From JABDLO01 sp035327565 (GTDB lineage: Bacteria; Bacteroidota; Bacteroidia; Chitinophagales; Saprospiraceae): 64,000 nt of DNA. Numbering within the stretch: position 1 is the stretch's first letter; the number at the start of each line of letters is the position of its first letter. Positions 26,107 through 35,562 of this stretch are shown here, in pieces. The DNA is taken from assembly GCA_035327565.1 (NCBI GenBank), contig DAOLDB010000015.1, positions 1 through 64,000 of the forward strand, written 5' to 3'. The notes below the pieces were generated by a model. That model ran no database searches, was not told the DNA's origin, and saw nothing but the letters and a program-made list of their open reading frames with translations. The position numbers were made by a program, and so were the translations under genes.

Positions 26107-28491
26107 ATGAGGAACATGAAATTTGTATTGATCTTGGTATATGGAGTCTTTGGACTTTCATGTACCAAGCGAATAGAACAATCCAGCTCAAGCCCGGAAC
26201 TTTTTCATTTATCGTCAGTTGACCTATTGCAAAGTCCATTTAAACATGCCAGCGAGTTGAATGTTGGATACGTGATGGCACACGACCCCAACCGTCTTTT
26301 AGCGCCTTTTCTTATGGATGCCGGCCTGAATCCCAAAGGCCTTCGTTATGGCAACTGGGAAAATTCAGGCCTTGATGGTCATATAGCCGGACATTACCTT
26401 TCCTCGTTAGCGATGATGGTTGCATCGCAGAACAATGAAGAAGCTCGTGAGCGACTCGAGTATATGATCAAAGAATTGGAAAGGTGCCAACGGGCCAATG
26501 GAAATGGGTATGTAGGCGGGATTCCCGGGGGCAATGTAATGTGGAAGGAAATAGCCAAGGGAAATATCCTTGCGGGAGGTTTTTCTCTTAATGGAAAATG
26601 GGTACCTCTTTACAACATCCATAAATTGTTTGCAGGTCTTTATGATGCATATGTTTTTGCGGACAATGACAAAGCCCTGGAAATACTGATAGGGTTAAGT
26701 GATTTTTTTGTAGAAATATGCAGCCGACTAAACGATGAGCAATTGCAGCAAATGCTGATTTCAGAACATGGAGGCATGAACGAAGCTCTTGCAGATGTAT
26801 TTGATATTACAGGCAATGAAAGTTACCTCAACCTGGCCAAAAGATTTTCACACAAAGCCATTTTAGATCCTTTGCTTTCTAACGAAGACCAACTTACCGG
26901 TTTACATGCTAACACACAGATACCTAAAGTAGTTGGCTTCATGCGCATTGCTGAACTGACCCGGAATTCAGACTGGAAAGATGCAGCAGCTTTCTTTTGG
27001 AAGACTGTAGTCAAACACCGAAGCATTGCCATAGGGGGCAACTCAACACATGAGCACTTTCATCCTTCCAACGATTTTTCATCTATGATTGAATCCCGTG
27101 AAGGTCCTGAAACCTGCAACACATATAACATGATGAAACTGTCGAAAATGCTGTATAAAAACAGCGGCGACCTTAAATATATTGACTATTATGAGCGCGC
27201 TCTTTACAACCACATTTTGGCTTCACAGCATCCAGGTCATGGAGGTTTGGTGTATTTCACTCCTGTACGGCCCCAACACTACAGGGTATATTCCAATCCT
27301 GAGCATACTTTCTGGTGCTGTGTTGGATCAGGCATTGAGAACCACGCTAAATATGGAGAATTGATTTATGCACATGATTCATCGAATCTGTATGTAAACC
27401 TATTTATCCCTTCTGTTTTAGCCTGGAAAGAAAAAGGATTGACTGTGGAGCAACAAACCCATTATCCTGAAAAAGCGAGAACCTCTCTGAGTATAAACCT
27501 GTCTTCACCTTCTATTTTCACCATCTTTGTCCGTCATCCAAAATGGAATGATAAATCTCCATTAAAGGTGAAAGTGAATGGGCGTTTAGTAAATGGTAAG
27601 AGTCTGCCAGGAGGATATTTTGGAATTCACCGAAAATGGAATAATGGAGATCTCATAGAAGTAGGATTCAACATGTACACTTATGGAGAGAAATTTCCTG
27701 ACGGGTCCCCGTATTTGGCTATATTACATGGGCCAGTAGTTTTGGCCGCAGCGACCGGAACAGATAATCTCGATGGAATCATTGCCGATGATACCAGAAT
27801 GGGACATGTTGCACACGGCAAACTGATCTCGCGGGAAGATTCACCTTTACTCATTATGGAGGATGTGCAATGGACTCAAAATATCATTCCTGTACCGGAT
27901 GAACCGCTTACCTTTACCTTCAACGGCAATTTATATCCGGCTGAAGCAAATGAATTGAAACTGATTCCATTTTATCGATTGCATGATGCACGGTATATCA
28001 TGTATTGGCAGATAATTACATCCGGTGACAGGTTTCAAATTATCGAAGATTTGAGAAATAAAGAGGAGGAAACCATGTTATTGGAGGAAAACACGATAGA
28101 CAAAGTGGATATCGGGCAACAACAGCCAGAATCTGACCATAACGTTAAATTCCACGATTCTGAGACAGGCATTTACATGGATCGGCATTGGCGATATGCG
28201 AGAGGGTGGTTTTCTTATGAACTCAATGATCCGGACAAGGAAGCTAAAACTTTGCGTATTACCTATAACGGTAATGATAAAGAACGAAATTTTGATATAT
28301 TCATCAACCAACAGTTGTTGACCACGGTGAATCATAACAGTACTTATGGCGATAGTTTAATAGAAATAGATTACAAGATACCTCCAGAAATCGTTGAGAA
28401 AAGCACTCGAGGTAAAATGGAAATAATGTTCAAAGCTCATGAAGGGTCAATAACAGGCGAGGTGTTCTATATCCGGTTGTTGAGGGAGTAA
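26107..28491 (+). CDS. GH127-type beta-L-arabinofuranosidase lipoprotein
   Basis: A 794-residue exported glycosidase. A lipoprotein signal ends in GLSC (Cys near residue 19). The GH127 (alpha/alpha)6 domain has the zinc-thiolate site expected from the characterised bifidobacterial enzyme: Glu335 and Cys337 in GPETCNTYNM, and Cys404-Cys405 in FWCCVGSG, where the first Cys would be the nucleophile. A THEHFH segment near residue 315 matches the acid/base region. The C-terminal third is beta-sandwich. The family releases beta-L-arabinofuranose from plant or algal glycans. It stands alone downstream of rsgA, with no visible polysaccharide-utilisation cluster. Confidence 0.9.
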   Translation: MRNMKFVLILVYGVFGLSCTKRIEQSSSSPELFHLSSVDLLQSPFKHASELNVGYVMAHDPNRLLAPFLMDAGLNPKGLRYGNWENSGLDGHIAGHYLSSLAMMVASQNNEEARERLEYMIKELERCQRANGNGYVGGIPGGNVMWKEIAKGNILAGGFSLNGKWVPLYNIHKLFAGLYDAYVFADNDKALEILIGLSDFFVEICSRLNDEQLQQMLISEHGGMNEALADVFDITGNESYLNLAKRFSHKAILDPLLSNEDQLTGLHANTQIPKVVGFMRIAELTRNSDWKDAAAFFWKTVVKHRSIAIGGNSTHEHFHPSNDFSSMIESREGPETCNTYNMMKLSKMLYKNSGDLKYIDYYERALYNHILASQHPGHGGLVYFTPVRPQHYRVYSNPEHTFWCCVGSGIENHAKYGELIYAHDSSNLYVNLFIPSVLAWKEKGLTVEQQTHYPEKARTSLSINLSSPSIFTIFVRHPKWNDKSPLKVKVNGRLVNGKSLPGGYFGIHRKWNNGDLIEVGFNMYTYGEKFPDGSPYLAILHGPVVLAAATGTDNLDGIIADDTRMGHVAHGKLISREDSPLLIMEDVQWTQNIIPVPDEPLTFTFNGNLYPAEANELKLIPFYRLHDARYIMYWQIITSGDRFQIIEDLRNKEEETMLLEENTIDKVDIGQQQPESDHNVKFHDSETGIYMDRHWRYARGWFSYELNDPDKEAKTLRITYNGNDKERNFDIFINQQLLTTVNHNSTYGDSLIEIDYKIPPEIVEKSTRGKMEIMFKAHEGSITGEVFYIRLLRE

Positions 28492-28540
28492 TTTTTAAAA
28501 AAAGTAAATGGTATGTTTTTTTGATATGAGTTGTAAGCAA

Positions 28541-29368
28541 CTATTTTATAGCACTAACCTGAAAAATTCTTGGTAAAGCGATCAGAGTATGGGCTGAATC
28601 AGTGAATGCTTTCAATTCCGAACGTATGGAATCAAATTTTTCCTTAGTAGTAATTTTATGGATAAGTAGAGCATTTTCAATTCTTTCCAGGGTAATGAGA
28701 CCGATTTGTTTGGCTAAATTATTATAACCGGCAGGTTGAACAATACTTACATCATGCAACTCAAATCCGGCTAAGCAAATGATTTCATGTAATCGTGAAC
28801 CCAACTCCGCATCACCTCCTCTAAGGTCAACGACGGTTTTATACCATTCCTGATAAATTTTAAATGCATCATGATCGGGATAAGAAAAATGCCCGGAAAA
28901 TTGAATATCTTCAATTAAAATCATCCCTCCCGGCTTTAATGCTGTATACATGATTCTAAGCGTTTCCTGTGGGTCTTTGAGATGAGACAATAAAAACCTT
29001 GAATAAATCACATCAAAAAGTTGATGGTCAGACAAGTCAGAAATATTTCCTTGAATAAACTGAATATGGGTTTTACCAAAGCTTTGGGCCAGTTTTTGAT
29101 TTTCTTCAATCAATACCGGATCAAGATCTAACCCGATAACCATTCCTCTTTCCTTCACCATTTCTGCAATCTCAAAAGTCATACTTCCATTACCACATCC
29201 GGCATCCAAACAATGCATTCCAGGCTGAATATCCAGGTTTTGTAATCGCTGGATAGAATATGGATTCATCACCCTGCTCAACACATCTAACCGTACTCGT
29301 CCAGCTAAACCTCCTTCGATTGCATAGGCCTTGTTGAGGTATGATGATTCCTTTTGCTCCATCTTCAC
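28541..29368 (-). CDS. Class I SAM-dependent methyltransferase
   Basis: A 275-residue Rossmann-fold methyltransferase. Motif I is HCLDAGCGNGSM, the acidic motif II is GLDLDP, motif III-like IQGNISDL and motif IV VIYSRFLLSHL. Similar proteins act on small molecules, for example ubiquinone-type precursors, but no neighbour names a substrate. The gene converges on the GH127 gene with 49 bases between stops. Confidence 0.88.
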   Translation of the reverse strand: MKMEQKESSYLNKAYAIEGGLAGRVRLDVLSRVMNPYSIQRLQNLDIQPGMHCLDAGCGNGSMTFEIAEMVKERGMVIGLDLDPVLIEENQKLAQSFGKTHIQFIQGNISDLSDHQLFDVIYSRFLLSHLKDPQETLRIMYTALKPGGMILIEDIQFSGHFSYPDHDAFKIYQEWYKTVVDLRGGDAELGSRLHEIICLAGFELHDVSIVQPAGYNNLAKQIGLITLERIENALLIHKITTKEKFDSIRSELKAFTDSAHTLIALPRIFQVSAIK

Positions 29369-29483
29369 ATCTTTAATGTTATATCAGAAGGTAAAAGTAA
29401 CTTCAATTCTTAAATAAATCTTCCTGAATTCATTTTTTCAAGCGGTTGCCATGCTTAAGGAATTCAAATCCGAATTCCTCATT

Positions 29484-29671
29484 ATGCCAAGTAATTCCAA
29501 CACTTAGCTTCTATTATAAATGAATGGAAAGGAGTAAATTTATTTAACAAAGATGAAAAGGTACTCATCAAAAAGGCTGCACTTTTCTTGACAGATGATA
29601 TTGAAAAAGTTTCTGGCAAAAGACCGACTCTTTCATCCTCTTTCAATTTGCGAAAAATTATGGATAGATAA
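29484..29671 (+). pseudogene. Possible frameshifted small gene
   Basis: In the 517-base gap between the methyltransferase and the NmrA gene, ATG at 29484 reads MPSN, then a one-base lesion near 29495 would be needed to enter an open frame of about 58 codons that ends at a TAA at 29669-29671. The second frame (starting FQHLASIINEWKG) has ordinary coding character and no stop. No ATG exists in that frame until near its end. The family is unknown. It may instead be a chance open frame. Confidence 0.35.
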
Positions 29672-29885
29672 CTAATTCAATACAACCAATTTTTACACCA
29701 GACATGCCGGTAATTTCACAATATTATATTCATCATTTGTAAAAACAATGGTCATCAGACTAAATATTGAGAGATGTGTTACATTAAGTTCATCTACAAA
29801 ATTTCACTGGATCATTTAAAACAATTCGCTGTATCATGAGTTAATATTGCATAAAAATTGATAATAGAAAAAAATTTGCAACACC

Positions 29886-30836
29886 ATGAGTGAAAAAAAA
29901 ATTATAGCAGTATTCGGCGCCACTGGTGCCCAGGGCGGAGGCTTAGCTCATGCTATTCTTAATGATACAAACAGCAAATTTGCAGTGCGTGCGGTAACCA
30001 GAGACCCCCAATCAGACAAAGCCCGAGAACTTGCAAGAATGGGTGCGGAAGTAGTAGCTGCCGATGTGGATAATCCCGAAAGCATCAAGAAGGCTGTTGA
30101 AGGCGCCTGGGGTGCATTTTTTATTACCTTTTTCTGGCATCACTTCTCCCCGGCTAAAGAGTATGCGCAGGCAAAAAGTATGGCGGAAGCGGCCAAAGCA
30201 TTCCACCTGAAACATGTCATCTGGTCTACTCTGGAAGACACACGAAAATTTGTTCCTCTGAACGATGATCGAATGCCCACACTTCAGGACAAATATAAAG
30301 TTCCGCATTTCGACGCCAAGGGGGAGGCAGACGCCTATTTTACCCAATTGGGTGTGCCCACAACTTTCCTTCTGACCACTTTTTATTGGGATAATTTCAT
30401 TTTTTTTGGAAGTGGTCCGCAAAAAGGGCAGGATGGAAAACTCTATTTAACTTTTCCATTAGGGGATAAAAAACTTGCAGGAATTGCAGCAGAAGATATT
30501 GGCAAATGTGCCTATGGAATATTTAAACAAGGCAATCCGATGATTGGAAAAAAAGTTGGGATTGCCGGAGAGCTACTTACAGTGCCACAAATGGCAGCCG
30601 CCCTTACAAAAGCTCTCGGAACAGAGGTTCATTACAACAGTGTCAGCCCTGATACGTATCGGGGATTTGGTTTTCCTGGAGCGGACGACCTGGGCAATAT
30701 GTTTCAATTTTACCGGGATTTTGAAGACCATTTTAAAACATCCAGAGATGTTGAATTCGCAAAACAACTCAATCCTGAAATGAAAAACTTCAATGCCTGG
30801 TTAGTTGATAATGCCTCACGTATTCCGCTTGAATGA
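29886..30836 (+). CDS. NmrA-family NAD(P)-binding protein
   Basis: A 316-residue atypical short-chain dehydrogenase of the NmrA/HSCARG family. The glycine-rich nucleotide loop is GATGAQGGGLA at residues 11-21, and the body keeps the family's GPQKGQDGKLYLTFPLGDKKL and EDIGKCAYGIF. Such proteins sense NADP(H) or redox state and not all are enzymes. It is full length, starts at ATG and ends at a good terminator. Confidence 0.88.
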   Translation: MSEKKIIAVFGATGAQGGGLAHAILNDTNSKFAVRAVTRDPQSDKARELARMGAEVVAADVDNPESIKKAVEGAWGAFFITFFWHHFSPAKEYAQAKSMAEAAKAFHLKHVIWSTLEDTRKFVPLNDDRMPTLQDKYKVPHFDAKGEADAYFTQLGVPTTFLLTTFYWDNFIFFGSGPQKGQDGKLYLTFPLGDKKLAGIAAEDIGKCAYGIFKQGNPMIGKKVGIAGELLTVPQMAAALTKALGTEVHYNSVSPDTYRGFGFPGADDLGNMFQFYRDFEDHFKTSRDVEFAKQLNPEMKNFNAWLVDNASRIPLE

Positions 30837-30889
30837 CCCAATGAGTGCAAACGCTCATGAAAGGTTCTGAAATTCAAACTTTCCAATGG

Positions 30890-30921
30890 CCTCGGGCATA
30901 TTAATGTGCCGGGGTTTTTTT
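30890..30921 (+). terminator. Intrinsic terminator after the NmrA gene
   Basis: CCTCGG, a bulged G and CA pair with TGCCGGGG (eight base pairs with one G-T), followed by seven T. It lies 54 bases past the stop codon. Confidence 0.65.
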
Positions 30922-31294
30922 CTATCGTTTTTTTTCAAAGCTTTGTCAAGTCATGGGAATTCAGGCAATTGAAACCAAACTAAAAATTATTCTAAAAGTA
31001 TAAGGACTATTACAATTACGGTTATTCTATTGCAAAGAAGCTTTACAGAAAGTAAAATAAAGATTGATTTCCATCAACAAAATAGTATTGAACCAAGCCC
31101 ACACTGTTCGATCCGACAGATAAACTATACTCTGAGATGCCCAGGGGAAAACAAAAGACTTATGGCTTTTTCTCAACAAGTAATAATCCCTGTAGATTCT
31201 TAAGCTAATTTTATTCCCTTAAGCGCAAAAACTCCGCAAGCAGATCTGCATCAAACCGGTTGACTATAAGCCAACCCAATGACTCAATTCTCAG
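30922..31294. other. Intergenic stretch with nothing recognised
   Basis: AT-rich DNA downstream of the terminator. I see no open frame above chance, no RNA gene and no repeat. Confidence 0.4.
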
Positions 31295-31597
31295 CTAATT
31301 TGTCCAATCACTGATTCTTACCCTGAAACCATCCTGGCCTAACTTTTGAGCGGTCAAAGGAATAGTGAGGGGTTGGCCTTTCAATGTTTTGAAAGTAATC
31401 AATTGGTTTTGACCCTGATCAAGCTGAAAAAGCGAAGGAGTAATGTTTTCTACATTTATTTGCATCGGGAAATCATCAGGAGAAAAATCTCCAGGTGACT
31501 GAATACTGACTGTTAGATTTCCACGTCCTTTGGCTTTTAAAACCGGTGTACCATGACTCATGATTTTATCCACATATGTGACATGTTCATTGGGCAA
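31295..31597 (-). CDS. Orphan 100-aa frame, possibly a beta-sandwich remnant
   Basis: A frame of 100 codons that opens at TTG two codons after an in-frame stop. The product is strand-rich, with a segment starting LTVSIQSPGDFSPDDF and a C-terminal GFRVRISDWTN. No signal peptide or family is recognised. The flanks are unusually AT-rich and no upstream gene or promoter is visible, so a remnant of a larger secreted protein is a reasonable alternative to a real small gene. Confidence 0.3.
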   Translation of the reverse strand: MPNEHVTYVDKIMSHGTPVLKAKGRGNLTVSIQSPGDFSPDDFPMQINVENITPSLFQLDQGQNQLITFKTLKGQPLTIPLTAQKLGQDGFRVRISDWTN

Positions 31598-32062
31598 AAT
31601 TTAGGTAATAAGACAAAAGAATGGGATAAATTTTTTATATTGGATTGACAAATAGAGATATAATCAATATTGCCGGATTTATGTAATAAATTTTAAACAG
31701 TGGCAGGAAATGACTTTTAAAACAGATGGCATAAAAGAAATATAAACCCTGTCTTTTACAATAATAATTTCAAGATTCAAAGAAAGTAAGACCCAATTGT
31801 AGAATAGGCTTTCTACGGGAGAAATGCTTTCAATCCATAAAGTAATCACCATCATGTATTTCAGTTACAAATAGTAGATGCTTACATTAGGGAATAACAG
31901 GAACAAACTTTTGATTTTTTTATTAAATTTCGCCGCAAATGGATGGGTATAAATATGACTTGTAGTATGCTATAAATATAAAGAAAAGCGGACAGGAATT
32001 CAGGTAATAAAGGAGATAAATTAAAAGTGGAAATATTTTAAAACCATGTATTCTTGTATATT
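31598..32062. other. Intergenic stretch before the cyclase gene
   Basis: About 465 bases of AT-rich DNA. No convincing frame, promoter or repeat was found by eye; the true promoter of the cyclase gene must lie here. Confidence 0.4.
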
Positions 32063-34144
32063 ATGATTGATAAAGCATATGATATATTCTATAGATTCAT
32101 TATATTTTCAATCATACTATTTAGCAGCTGTTCCATCCAGGCCAATAAGCCCTTTCAACCTAAAGCGGAAAACGGGGTAATGGATTTACGGGAATGGAAT
32201 CCATCATCGGGTCCGGTAACACTGCATGGGGAATGGCATTTTTATTGGCAGAAGACTCCGGAAGAATTAAACGGCATAAATCCTATTCTTATAAATGTAC
32301 CTGGAGCCTGGAATAAAATAGCAGGGGAAAATGGTGTGTTAGGTGCCAAAGGATATGGGGTTTACCGGCTGCGCATTCTCTTCCCTGAAAATTCACCTGC
32401 GTTAGCTATAGAAGCAGGAAGTTTAAATTCAGCCGGCCAAATACTTATAGCAGGGGAAAATGATGTCATTTTCAATTTTGGAATGCCGGGCAGAAAGCAA
32501 TCCGACACAAAACCGGGAGACTTTGTGCAGGTAATATCTTTTCAACCGTCAGAAGAGACAACTATAGATATATATGTCTCCAATTATAATCATCGTTTAG
32601 GGGGGATTATGGGAGCTCCTAAAATTGGAAAGGAATTGACTTTGCGGTCGGAATTTGAGCGCAGAATATTGATGGGCGTAATTATTTTTGGCTCATTTTT
32701 GATTCTTAGTGTTTACTATTTTTTATTTTACTTTTTAAGAAGAGAACAGTCTAATTTGTATTTCGCTATTTTTTGTTTGATTATGGCGTTAAGAACTTTG
32801 TTTGTTGGAGATTCTATTGGTTATACGCTATTCCCTAAAGTTTCTTATGAATTCGAGTTGAGGTTGGAATATCTTTGTTTATACCTGGGTGTACCTCTGT
32901 TCTTGCTTATGGTTCGTTCAATTTTTCCTGAGGACTTCCCTAAAGGGATCGTAAACACATATATTGTCCTTAGTTCATTATTCGGATTGGCTGTCTTGTT
33001 TTTGCCGACCTACATATTTACACAAACTTTGCAGACTTACCAGGTTTTGACATTGGTTGCAATAATAATCTGTATAACCATCGCAATTATCGCTGTGATC
33101 AGGAGTCGTATCGGATCTATGGTATTTTTAATTGGTTTTATTGGATTTGGGTTTGGGATAACATCAGATATAATCATCCATAATGTTTATAATGTAGCAA
33201 CATCTTATGGAATGTTTTCTTTTCTATTTTTTGTGATGGCTCAGGCAATGGTATTGTCATGGCGCTTTGCCTATGCTTTCAATTCGGTTGAGAGACTGAC
33301 AGAAGAGCAGCAGCGCATCAATGAATCAATTCGACGATTTGTGCCTGTAGAATTTCTTCATTATCTCAAACGAAAAAGCATTACCGACGTAGTTCTTGGA
33401 GATCAGATTGAAAGAGAAATGACGGTAATGTTTACTGATATCAGAGATTTTACAAGATTATCCGAAGAAGTTTCTCCTCAGGAGACTTTTGATTTTTTAA
33501 ACAATACTTTGAAGTACATAGCCCCTTCCATCCGTCAATACAATGGATTTATTGATAAATATATAGGTGATGCAATCATGGCACTTTTCCCCCATGGGGC
33601 TGATAATGCATTACAGGCAGGGATTCGATTAGACCAAAGATGGTCGGCATACAATCGATTGCGTTCTCGTAATCTTTTGCCAGCGATCGGTAGAGGCACC
33701 GGACTACATACCGGCAAATTGATCCTTGGTACCATAGGAGAGCCGGAGAGAATGGAAACTACAGTTATTTCCGATGCAGTAAATGTCGCCTCTCGTCTGG
33801 AAGGATTATGTAAAACCCTGGGAGCAACAATTATATTTAGTGAAGCCACTTTAAAAGCATTGAACGATCCGGATCGGTATTCTTATCGCTTATTGGATCG
33901 TGTACAATTGCGGGGCAAGTCCTCAATCATTGATATTTATGAAGCATTTGATGGAAAAATTTTGCCTTTATATGAAATGAAGAAAAAGAATAGCAAAAAT
34001 TTTTCAGAAGCAATAAATGCATATTATGCAGGGGAGATAAAAGATGCCCGAGTTATTCTGGAATCCATTCTTTCCCGTTTTCCAGGGGATATTCCAGTTC
34101 AGCGTTTTCTTGAAAAGGTTCTAAAACAAACAGATAACAAATAA
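32063..34144 (+). CDS. Membrane-bound class III adenylate cyclase with 7TM-DISM-like sensor region
   Basis: A 693-residue protein. The N-terminus has a lipoprotein-like signal (ILFSSCS) and a beta-rich extracytoplasmic part with GEWHFYWQKTP, as in 7TMR-DISM sensors. About seven membrane segments span residues 205-405. The cytoplasmic cyclase domain has metal Asp459 (MFTDIRDF) and Asp503 (YIGDAIMALF), 44 apart as in known cyclases, ATP-selective Lys499 and Asp571, and transition-state Asn574 and Arg578 (NVASRLE). All active-site residues of an ATP-using enzyme are present. I chose ATG 32063; a TTG three codons earlier is possible. It should make cAMP in response to an external signal. Confidence 0.9.
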   Translation: MIDKAYDIFYRFIIFSIILFSSCSIQANKPFQPKAENGVMDLREWNPSSGPVTLHGEWHFYWQKTPEELNGINPILINVPGAWNKIAGENGVLGAKGYGVYRLRILFPENSPALAIEAGSLNSAGQILIAGENDVIFNFGMPGRKQSDTKPGDFVQVISFQPSEETTIDIYVSNYNHRLGGIMGAPKIGKELTLRSEFERRILMGVIIFGSFLILSVYYFLFYFLRREQSNLYFAIFCLIMALRTLFVGDSIGYTLFPKVSYEFELRLEYLCLYLGVPLFLLMVRSIFPEDFPKGIVNTYIVLSSLFGLAVLFLPTYIFTQTLQTYQVLTLVAIIICITIAIIAVIRSRIGSMVFLIGFIGFGFGITSDIIIHNVYNVATSYGMFSFLFFVMAQAMVLSWRFAYAFNSVERLTEEQQRINESIRRFVPVEFLHYLKRKSITDVVLGDQIEREMTVMFTDIRDFTRLSEEVSPQETFDFLNNTLKYIAPSIRQYNGFIDKYIGDAIMALFPHGADNALQAGIRLDQRWSAYNRLRSRNLLPAIGRGTGLHTGKLILGTIGEPERMETTVISDAVNVASRLEGLCKTLGATIIFSEATLKALNDPDRYSYRLLDRVQLRGKSSIIDIYEAFDGKILPLYEMKKKNSKNFSEAINAYYAGEIKDARVILESILSRFPGDIPVQRFLEKVLKQTDNK

Positions 34145-34211
34145 ACAATATTAGTATTCGATATTTTGAAATTTTATAAATATTAAAAGATTTGTTGAAA
34201 TTTGGAGCAAT

Positions 34212-34618
34212 ATGACGATTGGTCAGGCAAAAACCTTAAGCAAACCTGTGAAAATCCAAACCATATTTGACAATTTATTGAATTTCTGTATTTATCCTCA
34301 AAACGAGTAAATAAGTATTTCTTGCACAATCACTGACAATTTAACTTTTGAACAGGTTTTCGAATGGTTGGATCATAAAAAATTATTGTAGTAAATGCTA
34401 TTCAAAATAAGGATAGCATAAAAAGTGAAGGAATCAAATTATTGAAGAAACATGGATGCGCGCCGATTGGTTACTTCGTACCGCAGATTAGCTGGACAAA
34501 GAACTACAATTTCCGCCCACATCATTACAATACAAAGGATCAGATTTACTCTGTAAAATCCTATAAAAATAAACACGGGTTGCCACTTATAAAAAAATAT
34601 AACCCATGGAAGATTTAA
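34212..34618 (+). pseudogene. Decayed gene with one nonsense and one frameshift lesion
   Basis: ATG at 34212 reads 32 codons (MTIGQAKTLSKPVKIQTIF ... PQNE) to a TAA at 34308, continues in the same frame as ISISCTITDNLTFEQVFEWLDHKK up to an A-run at 34377-34381, and then needs one inserted A to enter the frame IIVVNAIQNKDSIKSEGIK that runs to TAA at 34616. Joined, the three parts make about 134 residues of coherent coding character. The last part overlaps the start of the ankyrin gene by 13 bases. No protein family is recognised. It explains most of the 461-base gap before the ankyrin gene. Confidence 0.5.
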
Positions 34619-35262
34619 TGGAAATAATCAGACAAGGAATCAATGAAAGGTTGGAGCTAAAACTTAAAGAAAACCCTTCTATTGCAACCATGAAAACAGA
34701 TAAAGGGGTTTCTCTTTTACAATACGCTGCATATTGCAGAAATCAAGAAGCGGTTCGACTGCTAAAAAAGTACAAACAAAATATTGACATTTACGAAGCC
34801 GTAATAATAGGCGATATTGAATCAGTAAAAAGCCAAATGGAAAACCAACCTGAATATTTAAATTCATTTTCTTCAGATGGATTTACCTTATTAGGATTTG
34901 CTTCATTTTTTGGGCATTTACCCATTGTAAATCTGCTCCTGAAACTTGGAGCAAATCCCAATATTGCATCAAAAAATCCATTAAAAGTAGCGCCTATCCA
35001 TTCTGCCTGTGCGATTTCAGATATTGATATAGCGAAACTCCTGATTGAATTTGGCGCCGATGTTAATACAAAGCAAATTCAAGGTGTAACTCCATTGCAT
35101 TCTGCTGCTCACAATGGACATACAAATCTTACCATTCTTCTTTTGGAAAATGGCGCCGATGTCAATGCAAAGATGGATGATGGGAAAACCCCTTTGATGA
35201 TGGCCAATGAGAAAAACTTTAATGAAACTGCTGAAATTTTACGTAAGTATGGAAGCCTGTAA
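34606..35262 (+). CDS. Ankyrin-repeat protein, 218 aa
   Basis: A soluble protein of about five ankyrin repeats; the clearest are DGFTLLGFASFFGHLPIVNLLLKLGANPN, APIHSACAISDIDIAKLLIEFGADVN and VTPLHSAAHNGHTNLTILLLENGADVN. Early repeats are degenerate. No signal peptide or second domain is seen. Such stacks bind protein partners; the partner is unknown. The gene starts within the tail of a decayed gene, so it may have been placed here by insertion or deletion. Confidence 0.9.
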   Translation: MEDLMEIIRQGINERLELKLKENPSIATMKTDKGVSLLQYAAYCRNQEAVRLLKKYKQNIDIYEAVIIGDIESVKSQMENQPEYLNSFSSDGFTLLGFASFFGHLPIVNLLLKLGANPNIASKNPLKVAPIHSACAISDIDIAKLLIEFGADVNTKQIQGVTPLHSAAHNGHTNLTILLLENGADVNAKMDDGKTPLMMANEKNFNETAEILRKYGSL

Positions 35263-35562
35263 ATAGATCAAGAATGACCAAGAAAAATAAAATGAAAGCT
35301 CCCCAACTTCAGTAAGATGTATAGGTAACAAAGAGGAATTTGATGAACACAATCACACACATTTAGCCCGAATCATCTACTTTTTCTTTCAAAATAAAAA
35401 GAAAGCCGGAATTTGTTCCGGGAGTATTAATTTTGAATTCATTTTCAGAAATTAAATGGGACAATTATTAAAATACATAGGTCATGATTTTATGTAACTA
35501 ATATGAAAACACAAAGCACTTGTAAGAAAAATATAATATGTAAAAAGCTAATATATAACTAT
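35263..35562. other. Intergenic stretch with a short inverted repeat
   Basis: About 300 bases. CCGGAA (35406-35411), loop TTTG and TTCCGG (35416-35421) can form a six-base-pair hairpin. It is followed by neither a T-run on the plus strand nor a gene end, so its role is unclear. Confidence 0.35.

Noticed and set aside
29847..29878. Promoter-like TTG and AAAATTTG before the NmrA gene
   Set aside because: The spacing is 21 bases and the element ends 8 bases before the ATG, which would leave almost no leader.
31295..31597. Assigning the 100-aa orphan to a known hydrolase domain
   Set aside because: No motif is strong enough; it is listed only as an orphan frame.
35406..35421. CCGGAA-TTTG-TTCCGG as a terminator
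   Set aside because: No T-run on the plus strand, and no minus-strand gene ends nearby.
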